A DNA stretch of 64,000 nt from Bacteroidota bacterium (GCA_023387985.1 JAEWHC010000009.1:372001-436000); one strand, 5' to 3'. Counted from the first letter of the stretch, positions 8,249-17,054 are shown. Notes: generated from the letters alone by a model not told the origin. A program made the numbers and translations.

Positions 8249-10363
8249 TCAAGGTAGGGCAAACGCCACATACTTATTGCCTTTTGGGGTACCGAGTTTT
8301 GTTCCTCCGCAAGAAATCACAATATATTGTTTGCCATTTACCATATAAGTTGAAGGTGTTGCAAAAGCTGCGGCAGGAAGCGGGAATTCCCAAAGCAGCT
8401 TACCGGTTTTTTTATCAAATCCCCTGAAGGTGGCATCCTTTGTAGCCGCGATAAACAACAAACCGCTTGCGGTGATTACGGGGCCGCCATAGTTTTCAGA
8501 ACCTGTTCCGCGGATGTCTTTTTCCAGCAATGCGGGTTCATGGCCTAAGGGAATTCTCCATAGGAATTCCCCCGTATTCAGATCAATGGCGTTAAGTGTG
8601 CCCCATGGAGGGGAAAGCGCCGGCAGGCCTTTGCTGTCGAGGAATTTATTGTAACCGGTAAAGCGGTAGGGAAGATGAGCAGGATCTGCCGAAATTTCCG
8701 CAATCTCTTGTTTAACTTCATTGAACAAAAACGAAATGAGTGCCTGTTTTTCCCGGTCTGTCAGCGTGGGATATCCCGGCATCATCCCCTTACCGTTGGT
8801 GATCATGGTATGCAAAAATGCTTTGTCCCTTCTTGCAGATATGTCCACGAGTGAGGGATAACCGGAAATTACATTCCCGTTGCGGTCAGGAGCATGGCAG
8901 GCAATGCAGTAGGTATTGTAAAGTTTTTCACCCGTGCTCAGGAAAACCTGGTCCTGCAACTGTGTACTGACCATTTTGTGGATCCAGGCCATTTCATTGG
9001 CATTTACATACAGAATGCCTTCCGGATCTGCGGCCGCGCCGCCCCATTCAGCACCGCCATCGAAACCAGGAAAAAGTATCGTGCCGGTTGTATCTCCCGG
9101 AGCATACCAGCCGGTTTTGTATTTCCTGAATTCAGCAAGCAATTCCTCGCGGTTTTCTGCATAAGGGCTGATGTCCTGCTCAGCCAGGTCCTGCGACTGC
9201 CGTGCAAATGGTTTGGGTTTTGCAGGTGCCGGCTGTGTGGGCCAGGTTTCTTCGCCTTCGAGAACGGATTGTGGAACAGGCATTTCCGTAATGGGGAAAA
9301 CAGGTTCGCCGCTTACCCGGTCAAATACAAATACAAACCCTTGCTTTGATACCTGAGCTACCACATCCTGTTTTTTGCCGTTGCGGGTGATGGTCATCAG
9401 GTTGGGAGGGGCGGACAAGTCGCGGTCCCAGATATCGTGATGGGTGGTTTGAAAATGCCAGAGGCGTTTGCCGGTTCTTGCATCAAGCGCAAGCAGACAG
9501 TCAGCAAAAAGGTTGGCTCCCTTCCGGTTTCCGCCATAAAAATCATATGCCGCCGATCCCGTAGGCACATACAAAATTCCCCGCTTGCGGTCAACAGCCA
9601 TGCCAGCCCAGTTGTTCGCCGCTCCGGTAAATTCATTTTTATAAGCTTCTGCCGGAAATGTTTCATAACCAAATTCACCGGGGTAGGGAATGGTATGAAA
9701 AGTCCATACCACCTTACCGGATTTGATATCAAATGCCCGAATATCGCCGGGAGCGGCATCGGCATCTTCCGAAACCCGCACCGGCATAATGATCAGGTCC
9801 TCAAAAACAGTTCCGGGCGTATTGGAGATGATGAACTTATCCCGGGCAATTTCCGGCAGTCCCGTATGCAGGTCTACTTTGCCATTTTCTCCAAAAGAAA
9901 CCACAGGCTTGCCGGTTAGCGCGTTCAGCGCCCATAAATTGGGTCCGGCGGTGTAAAGAATGCGTTTGTCATTTTCTTTTTCCCAATAGGAAACGCCGCG
10001 GCTCGTACTTGCCCAATCCATGAGCGTATCGCCAAATTCCCAGATCTTTTCTCCGGTTGCGGCATCAAGCGCAAATGCCTGCACTGAAGCGGTTACGCTG
10101 TATAAAATGCCGTTGACAATGAGTGGGTTTACCTGCATTTGCCCGGAATCCGGTGTAGAATAGGTCCAGGCTACCTGAAGGTTCCTTATGTTTTCCGGCG
10201 TAATCTGGCTGAGTGTTGAATAATGGTTACGGTCGGGGCCACCGAGATAGGATGACCAATCTTCAGCACTTCCGAAAGCCGCATGATTTGCCTGCTTGCA
10301 GGAAACGGCTGCTAAAAAGGCAGGCAGAAAGGCTGAAAAGAAAATTTTACAGAATCTGGACAT
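8249..10363 (-). CDS. PQQ-dependent dehydrogenase lipoprotein with internal cytochrome c domain
   Basis: The 704-residue protein has a lipobox (FLAAVSC, cysteine at 22). Its body is an eight-bladed propeller of the quinoprotein type; repeated blade motifs such as ALDAATGEKIWEF, ALDARTGKRLWHF and IDLNTGEFLWRIP are clear. A c-type haem motif CIACH near residue 485, with downstream methionines, sits between blades as an inserted domain, as in Bacteroidota enzymes annotated as PQQ glucose dehydrogenases. It should oxidise an alcohol or sugar in the periplasm and pass electrons through its own haem. No pqq synthesis genes are in the window, so the cofactor must come from elsewhere in the genome or from outside. 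Confidence 0.85.
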   Translation of the reverse strand: MSRFCKIFFSAFLPAFLAAVSCKQANHAAFGSAEDWSSYLGGPDRNHYSTLSQITPENIRNLQVAWTYSTPDSGQMQVNPLIVNGILYSVTASVQAFALDAATGEKIWEFGDTLMDWASTSRGVSYWEKENDKRILYTAGPNLWALNALTGKPVVSFGENGKVDLHTGLPEIARDKFIISNTPGTVFEDLIIMPVRVSEDADAAPGDIRAFDIKSGKVVWTFHTIPYPGEFGYETFPAEAYKNEFTGAANNWAGMAVDRKRGILYVPTGSAAYDFYGGNRKGANLFADCLLALDARTGKRLWHFQTTHHDIWDRDLSAPPNLMTITRNGKKQDVVAQVSKQGFVFVFDRVSGEPVFPITEMPVPQSVLEGEETWPTQPAPAKPKPFARQSQDLAEQDISPYAENREELLAEFRKYKTGWYAPGDTTGTILFPGFDGGAEWGGAAADPEGILYVNANEMAWIHKMVSTQLQDQVFLSTGEKLYNTYCIACHAPDRNGNVISGYPSLVDISARRDKAFLHTMITNGKGMMPGYPTLTDREKQALISFLFNEVKQEIAEISADPAHLPYRFTGYNKFLDSKGLPALSPPWGTLNAIDLNTGEFLWRIPLGHEPALLEKDIRGTGSENYGGPVITASGLLFIAATKDATFRGFDKKTGKLLWEFPLPAAAFATPSTYMVNGKQYIVISCGGTKLGTPKGNKYVAFALP

Positions 10364-10438
10364 AAACCATTTTGAATAAATTTCGGGTGAAAGTCAGCAA
10401 TGCAGCAAAGCGCATGAAGTTTTTCGTTTGAAGTGCAC

Positions 10439-10467
10439 CAAAGTTAAATGTTTCAGTAATGGTCAAA
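10439..10467 (-). promoter_or_regulatory. Bacteroidota-type promoter for the PQQ dehydrogenase
   Basis: On the minus strand TTTG (10464-10467) is followed after 17 bases by TAACTTTG (10439-10446), a full match to the TTTG/TAnnTTTG consensus. The start codon is about 75 bases downstream. Confidence 0.6.
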
Positions 10468-10580
10468 GTCCTTTATCCTGTCACAATCATTAACAATCAA
10501 GTTGTTTAAATGCTTGGTAACCCGCAACCTGCTCAACCTTAACCTACTGGTTAACCTGGCCACCAACGCCCAACAATCCG

Positions 10581-10589
10581 TAACTTTGC
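10581..10589 (+). promoter_or_regulatory. -7 promoter element of ispG
   Basis: TAACTTTGC matches the Bacteroidota TAnnTTTGc box exactly and lies 21 bases before the ispG start codon. A clear -33 TTTG is not seen. Confidence 0.5.
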
Positions 10590-10610
10590 ACCGCGCAAAA
10601 AATAAGATCC

Positions 10611-12638
10611 ATGTCTTTATATACCTCCGATCCCTTCAATTACCAACGGCTCAAAACCCGCGAAGTAAGAGTTGGCGATCTTCTTATTGGAAACGGTAAT
10701 CCCATTGTGGTTCAAACCATGACGACCACCGATACCATGAACACCGAAGCCACTGTGGCCGAAAGCATCCGTTGCATTGAAGCCGGTGCGCAAATGGTGC
10801 GCATAACGGCGCCAAGCAGGAAAGACGCGGAAAACCTGCTGAATATTAGAAACGAACTGCGGCAACGAGGCTACAATACACCACTCGTGGCTGACATCCA
10901 CTTTACGCCCAACGCTGCGGAAATTGCAGCCACCATTGTCGAAAAAGTACGGGTGAACCCGGGAAACTATGTTGACAAGAAGAAATTTGAACAGATTGAA
11001 TATACTGATGCGGAATATGCGGATGAGATCGGGCGCATTCGCGAACGTTTTACCCCATTGGTACGCATTTGCAAAGACTATGGTACGGCCATGCGCATTG
11101 GTACCAACCATGGTTCGCTGAGTGACCGCATTATGAGCCGCTTTGGAGATACGCCTGTTGGTATGGTGGAAAGTGCCATGGAGTTTTTACGTATCGCCCG
11201 TGCTGAAGATTATCACCAGATCATCCTCAGCATGAAATCGAGCAATCCGCAGGTGATGGTGCAGGCCTATCGCTTGCTTATTCAAACCATGCAGGATGAA
11301 TTTGGCGAATGCTACCCGCTTCACCTTGGCGTAACCGAAGCCGGCGATGGAGAAGATGGCCGCATCAAAAGTGCGGTGGGCATTGGCAGCCTGCTGGAAG
11401 ACGGTATTGGCGACACCATCCGGGTTTCTTTGACCGAAGATCCGGAATTTGAAATTCCGGTTTGCCGCGACCTGGTAAAAAGGTATGAGCGCCCTGTCGC
11501 GGAAAGCGCAACCAAAGTGCCGGAAGCAAACTTGAATTATAACCACCTGGAATATAACCGCAGGAAAACTTTCGCCGTGAGCAATATCGGCGGAGGGCAG
11601 GTACCTGTTGTTGTTGCAGATATAAGCAAACAGGAAGAAATTACTCCGGAATTTCTGGAAGAAGTGGGGTACACCTACAAACCGGAACTGGATAAATGGA
11701 ATATTGGCGACCAGGCCGCGGACTATATTTTTACCGGCAAACCGGAACTTGGATTTGCCTTGCCGGGCAGCCTTAAAGTGATTACCTGGCCGGCGCATTG
11801 GGCACAGGCAAAAGACAAAACGAAATACTTTCCCATCTACGATATCCATGGATATGTGGATGCCCCTTTGCGCAGTGAAGACCTGAATTTTGTGATGGTA
11901 GATTGCTTCAGCGATGAAACCATCCTTAATGATTTTACCTTGCTGGATAACCTCAAAGGCGATCCTACCGTGGTGATTTGCCTGAGCAGCGAACGCCGCA
12001 ATGCCATGCAGGCGGTTCGTCGCATGTTTGTAGAGCTGAAAAACAGGGGAATTGAAAACCCGGTGGTGCTGATGTGCGACAGCTATTGGAGCAGCCCGGA
12101 TGAACACCTGGTTCATTATGCCACTGAAACCGGCGCACTTTTCCTGGACGGATTTGGTGATGGCATTTCTCTGGGCATGCGATCTGGCTCCTACGAACAA
12201 TGGGAGAAGCAGGAATATATTCTGAGCGGCCGTACCTATGCCGAATCTTCAAAAAAAGGAAAAGCCATTGAAGGATTTCTGAACCAGGTTTCATTTGGCA
12301 TTTTACAGGCCACCCGTACTCGTATCAGCAAAACGGAATACATAAGCTGCCCGAGTTGTGGCAGGACCTTGTTTGACCTGCAGGAAACCACCAACAAGAT
12401 TCGTAAAGTGACCAACCACCTCAAAGGAGTGAAGATTGGCATTATGGGCTGCATTGTAAACGGCCCGGGTGAAATGGCGGATGCCGACTTTGGATACGTG
12501 GGCAGCGGCCCGGGGAAAATTACGCTTTACAGAGGAAAAGAAGTGGTGAAGCGCAATGTGGATGCTGAGGTGGCTGTGGAAGAACTGATCAGCCTGCTGA
12601 AGGAAAACGGCGCATGGATCGAACGGGAAGTGGGATGA
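10611..12638 (+). CDS. ispG: 4-hydroxy-3-methylbut-2-enyl diphosphate synthase, large form
   Basis: IspG converts methylerythritol cyclodiphosphate to HMBPP in the MEP isoprenoid pathway using a [4Fe-4S] cluster. At 675 residues this is the long form seen in Bacteroidota, chlamydiae and plants, about 270 residues longer than the E. coli protein, with an extra middle domain (roughly residues 280-550). The N-terminal barrel shows VQTMTTTDT and VADIHFTPNAA. The cluster cysteines are in SCPSCGRT (near 580) and MGCIVNGPGE (near 613), which also carries the catalytic glutamate. The start follows a good -7 box and fits the family N-terminus. It is divergent from the PQQ gene and stands alone. Confidence 0.95.
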   Translation: MSLYTSDPFNYQRLKTREVRVGDLLIGNGNPIVVQTMTTTDTMNTEATVAESIRCIEAGAQMVRITAPSRKDAENLLNIRNELRQRGYNTPLVADIHFTPNAAEIAATIVEKVRVNPGNYVDKKKFEQIEYTDAEYADEIGRIRERFTPLVRICKDYGTAMRIGTNHGSLSDRIMSRFGDTPVGMVESAMEFLRIARAEDYHQIILSMKSSNPQVMVQAYRLLIQTMQDEFGECYPLHLGVTEAGDGEDGRIKSAVGIGSLLEDGIGDTIRVSLTEDPEFEIPVCRDLVKRYERPVAESATKVPEANLNYNHLEYNRRKTFAVSNIGGGQVPVVVADISKQEEITPEFLEEVGYTYKPELDKWNIGDQAADYIFTGKPELGFALPGSLKVITWPAHWAQAKDKTKYFPIYDIHGYVDAPLRSEDLNFVMVDCFSDETILNDFTLLDNLKGDPTVVICLSSERRNAMQAVRRMFVELKNRGIENPVVLMCDSYWSSPDEHLVHYATETGALFLDGFGDGISLGMRSGSYEQWEKQEYILSGRTYAESSKKGKAIEGFLNQVSFGILQATRTRISKTEYISCPSCGRTLFDLQETTNKIRKVTNHLKGVKIGIMGCIVNGPGEMADADFGYVGSGPGKITLYRGKEVVKRNVDAEVAVEELISLLKENGAWIEREVG

Positions 12639-12725
12639 TCTACGGGTTGCTGGATATTTGGTTGCTTTTGGCTTATGGATTGCTTTTTGAGGGCAACGCT
12701 TCCCTTTTCCCAGATCAAATTGGTG

Positions 12726-12733
12726 TAAATTGC
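12726..12733 (+). promoter_or_regulatory. -7-like element of the class D beta-lactamase
   Basis: TAAATTGC, a one-base-shorter form of TAnnTTTGc, lies 40 bases before the start. The same eight bases occur before three other genes in this window (23357, 30343, 55753). Confidence 0.35.
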
Positions 12734-12773
12734 GCCCCGAATAAATGAATGCCGGAATTACCGGAATGCAAAA

Positions 12774-13610
12774 ATGAAAGCTTATCTGAAATTAACAGCG
12801 TTGGTATTGATTGCTTCGATCTTCGCAGCATGTCAAACCAACAACATTACCCATAAACCGGAATGGAAGAAGTATTTTGATGACGCCGGCGCCGTTGGAA
12901 CCTTCGCGATTTATGACAACGGGCAGGGCCATTTTTCTATTTACAATATGAAACGTTATCGCGACAGCGCTTACCTGCCGGCTTCCACCTTTAAGATATT
13001 CAACAGCCTTGTAGCCATTGGAACCGGCAGGGCATTCAGTGATACGGTAGTTATGAAATGGGATGGCCAAACCCGGCTTGGTCCGGGTGGGGATACCATG
13101 ACGGCCTGGAACAAGGACATGGATATGCGGGAAGCTTTCGCGCTGAGCAACCTGCCTTTTTACCAGGAGCTTGCGCGCCGTATAGGAAGAGATACCATGC
13201 AGCAAATGCTGGACAGCCTAAAATATGGCAATGCGCGGATTGGCGGGGCAGTTGATAGTTTCTGGCTGGACAATTCACTCAAGATTACTGCAGATGAAGA
13301 ACTGGGTTTTGTGAAAAAGATGTATTTCAAACAACTGCCTTTTCAAAACCGTGAACAGGAAATCGTTAAAAACATGATGATCCGTGAAAAAACGGATAAA
13401 TACATTCTAGCCTATAAAACCGGTTGGGGTAAAAAAGAAAATGGCCACCACCTTGGATGGATGGTCGGGTGGATTGAGGAGAATGCGCATCCCTATTTCT
13501 TTGTACTTAACCTCGAATCTGCTGAGTCCAATTTCGCGATGCCCGAAAAACGTGAAAAGATTATGCGGGATATCCTCGCCAGCGAAGGCTTTTTCAAGGG
13601 ATTGAAATAG
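12774..13610 (+). CDS. class D (OXA-type) beta-lactamase, lipoprotein
   Basis: The 278-residue protein has a lipobox (IFAAC, cysteine at 20) and all the main class D landmarks: STFK with Ser71 and Lys74 (the lysine that is carboxylated in the family), YGN at 151-153, the Trp at 164 in FWLDNSLKIT, and KTGWG at 215-219. The SxV motif is SNL (125-127), a conservative change. It should hydrolyse penicillins, and possibly other beta-lactams, from the periplasmic face of a membrane. No mobile element, integron or regulator is near, so it appears to be a resident chromosomal gene rather than an acquired one. Confidence 0.88.
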   Translation: MKAYLKLTALVLIASIFAACQTNNITHKPEWKKYFDDAGAVGTFAIYDNGQGHFSIYNMKRYRDSAYLPASTFKIFNSLVAIGTGRAFSDTVVMKWDGQTRLGPGGDTMTAWNKDMDMREAFALSNLPFYQELARRIGRDTMQQMLDSLKYGNARIGGAVDSFWLDNSLKITADEELGFVKKMYFKQLPFQNREQEIVKNMMIREKTDKYILAYKTGWGKKENGHHLGWMVGWIEENAHPYFFVLNLESAESNFAMPEKREKIMRDILASEGFFKGLK

Positions 13611-13669
13611 GAGGGGTTTTGCCTATTGAACCAGGTGCGCCAAATCACCTAAGCCAGACCGGCAGGTTT

Positions 13670-13678
13670 TATCTTTGC
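13670..13678 (+). promoter_or_regulatory. -7 promoter element of the DUF3365 gene
   Basis: TATCTTTGC is a full match to TAnnTTTGc and lies 16 bases before the start codon at 13695, giving a short leader. Confidence 0.5.
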
Positions 13679-13694
13679 CTGCAAAATCAATCTC

Positions 13695-14261
13695 ATGAGA
13701 AACGCGTTTCCTGTATTGGCCTTATTCGGATTAATCATTCTTGGGGCCTGCAATTCCACCGCAACCGGAACAGAAGCCACCAGCTACCTGCGACAGGGTG
13801 ATAGCCTCAGCGATTTTGTTCAAAAGAAATTATCGGGTACGCTCATGGAAAAAATGAAAGCGGAAGGACCTGCAGGGGCGATTGCGTTCTGCAATCTGGA
13901 GGCACTGTCCATCACAACTTCCGCGGAAACTGAAGGCATCAGGATACAACGTGTTGCCCGTCAATTCCGCAATACAAATAATGCTGCCGATTCAGCAGAC
14001 CGCGTAGTGTTTGAAAACTTCAGCAACGCCAAGGCCATGCTGGATACATTGGTTCCCGTTATAAAGGATCTGGGCGATCATTATGTGTACTACCGCCCGA
14101 TCTTGCTCCAGCAAAATTGCGTGACCTGCCATGGAGTACCAGGTAAGGAAATTCCCGGCGGGCTGATGGCCCAAATTGATTCGCTTTATCCCAGGGACCA
14201 GGCCAAAGGTTTTGCTGTTGGTGATTTGCGCGGGATGTGGCGGATAGAATTTCAAAAGTGA
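13695..14261 (+). CDS. DUF3365 (Tll0287-like) haem-binding lipoprotein
   Basis: The 188-residue product has a lipobox (ILGAC, cysteine at 19) and a DUF3365-type domain. The haem motif CVTCH is at 142-146, and the end GFAVGDLRGMWRIEF is typical of the family. The family resembles a PAS-like sensor or redox fold with covalently held haem; here there is no kinase or cyclase attached, so it would be a stand-alone periplasmic haem protein. It sits 84 bases after the beta-lactamase but has its own promoter box, so the two need not be linked in function. Confidence 0.8.
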   Translation: MRNAFPVLALFGLIILGACNSTATGTEATSYLRQGDSLSDFVQKKLSGTLMEKMKAEGPAGAIAFCNLEALSITTSAETEGIRIQRVARQFRNTNNAADSADRVVFENFSNAKAMLDTLVPVIKDLGDHYVYYRPILLQQNCVTCHGVPGKEIPGGLMAQIDSLYPRDQAKGFAVGDLRGMWRIEFQK

Positions 14262-14348
14262 ATATGGTTATTTCGTTAATTGTTGAAAAGGAAAAATCTC
14301 ATGATCGCGATTGCAGTTTTTTAATGACCAGTTCTTGATGAAGCCCGT

Positions 14349-15410
14349 TCAAAACAGGCTTAACTGGCCGCCCGGCCGCATGAATTTCGTGCAATCCAGC
14401 ACCGGCCTGACCCGGTTGAGGCCATAGCGCAGGCATAATTTTTTGAATTGCTGATTTACCAGGTCGGCCACCGGTCCTTCACCACGTATCCGTTTTCCCA
14501 ATCTTGAATCATTCACTTGTCCGCCATGGCCGGAAGCAATCAGGTTCCAGACTTTATCAACCCGTTCCGGGTAATGCTGATGCAGCCAGTCGCGGAAAAT
14601 GAGCTGTACCGAACCATTCAGCCGGACGTAGGTATAGGAGGCAAAACTTGCCCCGGCATTGGCCGCAGATTCAAATATTTTTTTCATTTCTGTATCATTC
14701 AATCCCGGAATTACCGGCCCCATCATTACCCCGCAGTGCACGCCTTTTGAGGCCAGGGTTTCGAGCGCTTTCAACCGTTGTGCCGGTATGCTCGTTCTTG
14801 GCTCTAAAACCCGTTGCAACTTATTGTCGAGGCTGGTAATCGAAAACATTACCCCGGTCATGTTTTTCGCCGCGAGTTCCGCCAGCAGCGAAGCATCGTC
14901 AAGCACCCTGGCGTTTTTGGTGATGATGGTAACCGGCTGGTTGTACTGGTTACAAATGCCGATCAATTGCCTGGTGATGCGGAATTTTTCTTCGGCGGGC
15001 TGGTAGCAATCGGTGTTGCCGCTGAGAGAAAGCGGCCGGCATTCCCAACCTTGCCGGTCGAGAAACTTTCGCAACAATTCCGGCGCGTTTTTCTTCACAA
15101 TGATCTTTTGTTCAAAATCCAGTCCGGCACTTAAACCCCAGTATTCATGGGTGATGCGTGCATAGCAATACGCACAACCATGTTCGCAGCCCTGGTAAGG
15201 GTTCATACTGTATTCCATGCCTACATCGGGACTATCCACCTTGTTTACAAGGGTTTTGCCATGTTCTTCCATAAACTGGGTTTTTGGCAGCCCTTCACGA
15301 AAAGCCTCGTCAAGGCCAGCCTTGTCTTCCTGGCAATATCGTTGAGCCACGAAACGATTGGCGGGGTTTTGGTTTGCACCGCGACCAGGGTTTGCCGGTT
15401 GTTTTTTCAT
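14349..15410 (-). CDS. PA0069-family radical SAM protein (SplB-like)
   Basis: This 353-residue protein carries the radical SAM cysteines C75, C79 and C82 in CEHGCAYCYAR, the CxxxCxxC form that binds a [4Fe-4S] cluster and S-adenosylmethionine. The sequence after it (HEYWGLSAGLDFEQKI) and SGNTDCYQPAE are hallmarks of the PA0069/spore-photoproduct-lyase-like group. The reaction of PA0069 proteins is not known. The gene starts only 7 bases after the stop of the 2H-phosphoesterase-like gene, so they form a two-gene operon and may act on the same substrate. Confidence 0.85.
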   Translation of the reverse strand: MKKQPANPGRGANQNPANRFVAQRYCQEDKAGLDEAFREGLPKTQFMEEHGKTLVNKVDSPDVGMEYSMNPYQGCEHGCAYCYARITHEYWGLSAGLDFEQKIIVKKNAPELLRKFLDRQGWECRPLSLSGNTDCYQPAEEKFRITRQLIGICNQYNQPVTIITKNARVLDDASLLAELAAKNMTGVMFSITSLDNKLQRVLEPRTSIPAQRLKALETLASKGVHCGVMMGPVIPGLNDTEMKKIFESAANAGASFASYTYVRLNGSVQLIFRDWLHQHYPERVDKVWNLIASGHGGQVNDSRLGKRIRGEGPVADLVNQQFKKLCLRYGLNRVRPVLDCTKFMRPGGQLSLF

Positions 15411-15417
15411 TGAGCAA

Positions 15418-16038
15418 TTACCAGAAATAGAGGTGGGAAGTTTCTTGCTTCATGCAGGAATTCAGGCTCATGGGAATGCCCATTTCCAACCCGGCAAGTG
15501 ATATGCGTTGAACAGGCTGCCAGCAACCGTATTCCGCATCTCTTCTTTCCACTACAATGGATTTTACCAGGGTTTCCAATTGGATTTCGGTTTTACTCAA
15601 ATGCAGCATTATGGTGCTGTATTGATTTGGGGGAACCGCGGTAACAATGGGCATTTGCCATTTTCCGGGCTGCTTCAGCCCGGGCAACTGGTAACTTTCC
15701 ATCACTTCGCTCAGGCGGTTAAGCCGGTGGCGCAACAATCCAATCCATCCACTGTATTGAACCCTTAAATGGATCTGTGATGGTGCAATCCCTGAAAGGT
15801 TATTGATCACCATTGGAAACGCCTCTACATCCCTGAAGGATTTCAGCAACCAGTTCGACATAATGGAAAATTCTTCCATAGTAGCCGTAAATTCAGCCAG
15901 GCTGATGGCCAGGTCTTCTTCCATCTTCAATAGAAAGGTGCGTGCAATTCGCTGATTTAAAAGCCCGGCTTTTTCCCGGGCAACGTCATCGGGCCTCACA
16001 ATCAGCCGGTAAGGCGCCGGTTTGTTGAATAAATTCAT
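15418..16038 (-). CDS. 2H-phosphoesterase-like (LigT/2'-5' RNA ligase fold) protein lacking both catalytic histidines
   Basis: The 206-residue sequence keeps the layout of Bacteroidota 2'-5' RNA ligase family proteins: an FP.VINNLSGI...I.LRVQ core (residues 74-94), a second-lobe strand ahead of VPPNQY (136-140), and a closing strand of the VVERRDAEY type. The two HxT/S motifs that define the enzyme are gone: the first reads AIS (44-46) and the second aligns to MPI (129-131). It is therefore probably a binding protein rather than an enzyme. The family match is my recognition of spacing and core motifs and should be tested by structure comparison. It is the first gene of the operon with the radical SAM gene. 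Confidence 0.6.
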   Translation of the reverse strand: MNLFNKPAPYRLIVRPDDVAREKAGLLNQRIARTFLLKMEEDLAISLAEFTATMEEFSIMSNWLLKSFRDVEAFPMVINNLSGIAPSQIHLRVQYSGWIGLLRHRLNRLSEVMESYQLPGLKQPGKWQMPIVTAVPPNQYSTIMLHLSKTEIQLETLVKSIVVERRDAEYGCWQPVQRISLAGLEMGIPMSLNSCMKQETSHLYFW

Positions 16039-16069
16039 CGCAAAAGTTTTTTGTATGTACTAACCAGAT

Positions 16070-16077
16070 GCAAAGTA
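16070..16077 (-). promoter_or_regulatory. -7-like element of the 2H-phosphoesterase-like/radical SAM operon
   Basis: TACTTTGC (TAnnTTGC form) on the minus strand lies about 31 bases before the start codon at 16038. Confidence 0.35.
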
Positions 16078-16095
16078 CAATGTTTTAGCAATAAA

Positions 16096-16112
16096 TACTA
16101 AAATTTATAGTA
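16096..16112. promoter_or_regulatory. palindrome upstream of the operon, possible operator
   Basis: TACTA (16096-16100) and TAGTA (16108-16112) flank the AT-rich centre AAATTTA. The site lies 18 bases upstream of the -7-like box at 16070-16077, where a regulator could touch RNA polymerase. Confidence 0.35.
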
Positions 16113-16232
16113 AAAAAGCATTTGGTAATTATTGCAAGACAGTTGTACTTACATGCCTGGGGCAAATGTTGTTTGAGTTTGGATTGTTTACGACTGATGA
16201 AGGGCCACTGGCACTGGCATTTGCCCACTCAT

Positions 16233-17045
16233 TCAAAGACTTTGTAGCATCAGGCTGTACAGGATTTTGTGATCCGATTCATTCAAAAACCGCGTGGTAT
16301 CTGAAGGCAGGAATTTTATTTTGTAGGAAAGGATCGCGTTTTCGGGTTTTGCGGTATTGTAGCCAATCACGCGAAGCGCAAGCATTGGATCGAAATTTTC
16401 AGGTACCTGCACTGCAGTGGTATCGAACCAAATTCCGTAACCTGCATCTGCCAGTTTTTTCCACGGGAAGTAGCGACTTGGATCCACTTTTCTTCCCGGT
16501 GCAATATCGGCATGGCCGATGAAAGCCTTGGCAGGCAGGCGGTAAGAGGTTTTAAGGTAATGCAATACACTCATCAGGCTGTCGATCTGAACATCCGGGA
16601 AAATTTCACTGCCATTATTATCGATCTCTATGCCAATGCTGTTGCTGTTGATATCGGATTGACCGCCCCACCAACTCACGCCTGCATGATGCCCACGAAA
16701 CTGATCGTGCAGCATTTGGTAAACCAAACCTTCGCGGCAAACCACGTAATGCGAGCTCACCTGGGTGCGGGGAATAGTAAACGTGCGTAAAGTTTGATCG
16801 CAACTGTTTTGGGCTGTATGATGCAGGATCACCAGCTGTGGACGGCGCATGCTCATATTTGTGGTGCCAACGAACTGAAGCGCATGCAAAGCCGGGTTTT
16901 TTACAGGGAATTGTCCTATTGCTCTGGCATAATCTTTCGCTTGCTTCTTATACACTTTATTGGTGGCGCGATAAGGATTTGGCGCACAGGAAAACGCCAA
17001 AAATATCAACAGGAATGCAGCGGGAATTGCAGAGTTTCTCATCAT
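16233..17045 (-). CDS. N-acetylmuramoyl-L-alanine amidase, AmiD-like lipoprotein
   Basis: The 270-residue protein has a lipobox (LAFSC, cysteine at 20) and an Amidase_2 (type 2, T7-lysozyme-like) zinc domain. Zinc ligands are visible as the first His of HHTAQN and the His and Asp of GHADIAPGRKVDP; SHYVV and GIEIDNNG are also family motifs. It should cut the lactyl-alanine bond of peptidoglycan or of anhydro-muropeptides during wall turnover, from the inner face of the outer membrane. The first two codons are both ATG. A perfect TAGTTTTG box (17047-17054) abuts the first ATG, so the second Met or a leaderless start is likely. Confidence 0.85.
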   Translation of the reverse strand: MMRNSAIPAAFLLIFLAFSCAPNPYRATNKVYKKQAKDYARAIGQFPVKNPALHALQFVGTTNMSMRRPQLVILHHTAQNSCDQTLRTFTIPRTQVSSHYVVCREGLVYQMLHDQFRGHHAGVSWWGGQSDINSNSIGIEIDNNGSEIFPDVQIDSLMSVLHYLKTSYRLPAKAFIGHADIAPGRKVDPSRYFPWKKLADAGYGIWFDTTAVQVPENFDPMLALRVIGYNTAKPENAILSYKIKFLPSDTTRFLNESDHKILYSLMLQSL

Positions 17046-17046
17046 T

Positions 17047-17054
17047 CAAAACTA
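17047..17054 (-). promoter_or_regulatory. -7 element directly at the amidase start
   Basis: TAGTTTTG matches TAnnTTTG and ends one base before the first ATG. If used, the transcript would start inside the double ATG and carry almost no leader. Confidence 0.3.

Noticed and set aside
11187..12200. 337-codon minus-strand open frame antisense to ispG
   Set aside because: It lies wholly inside ispG, its composition mirrors the sense codons, and it has no recognisable domain.
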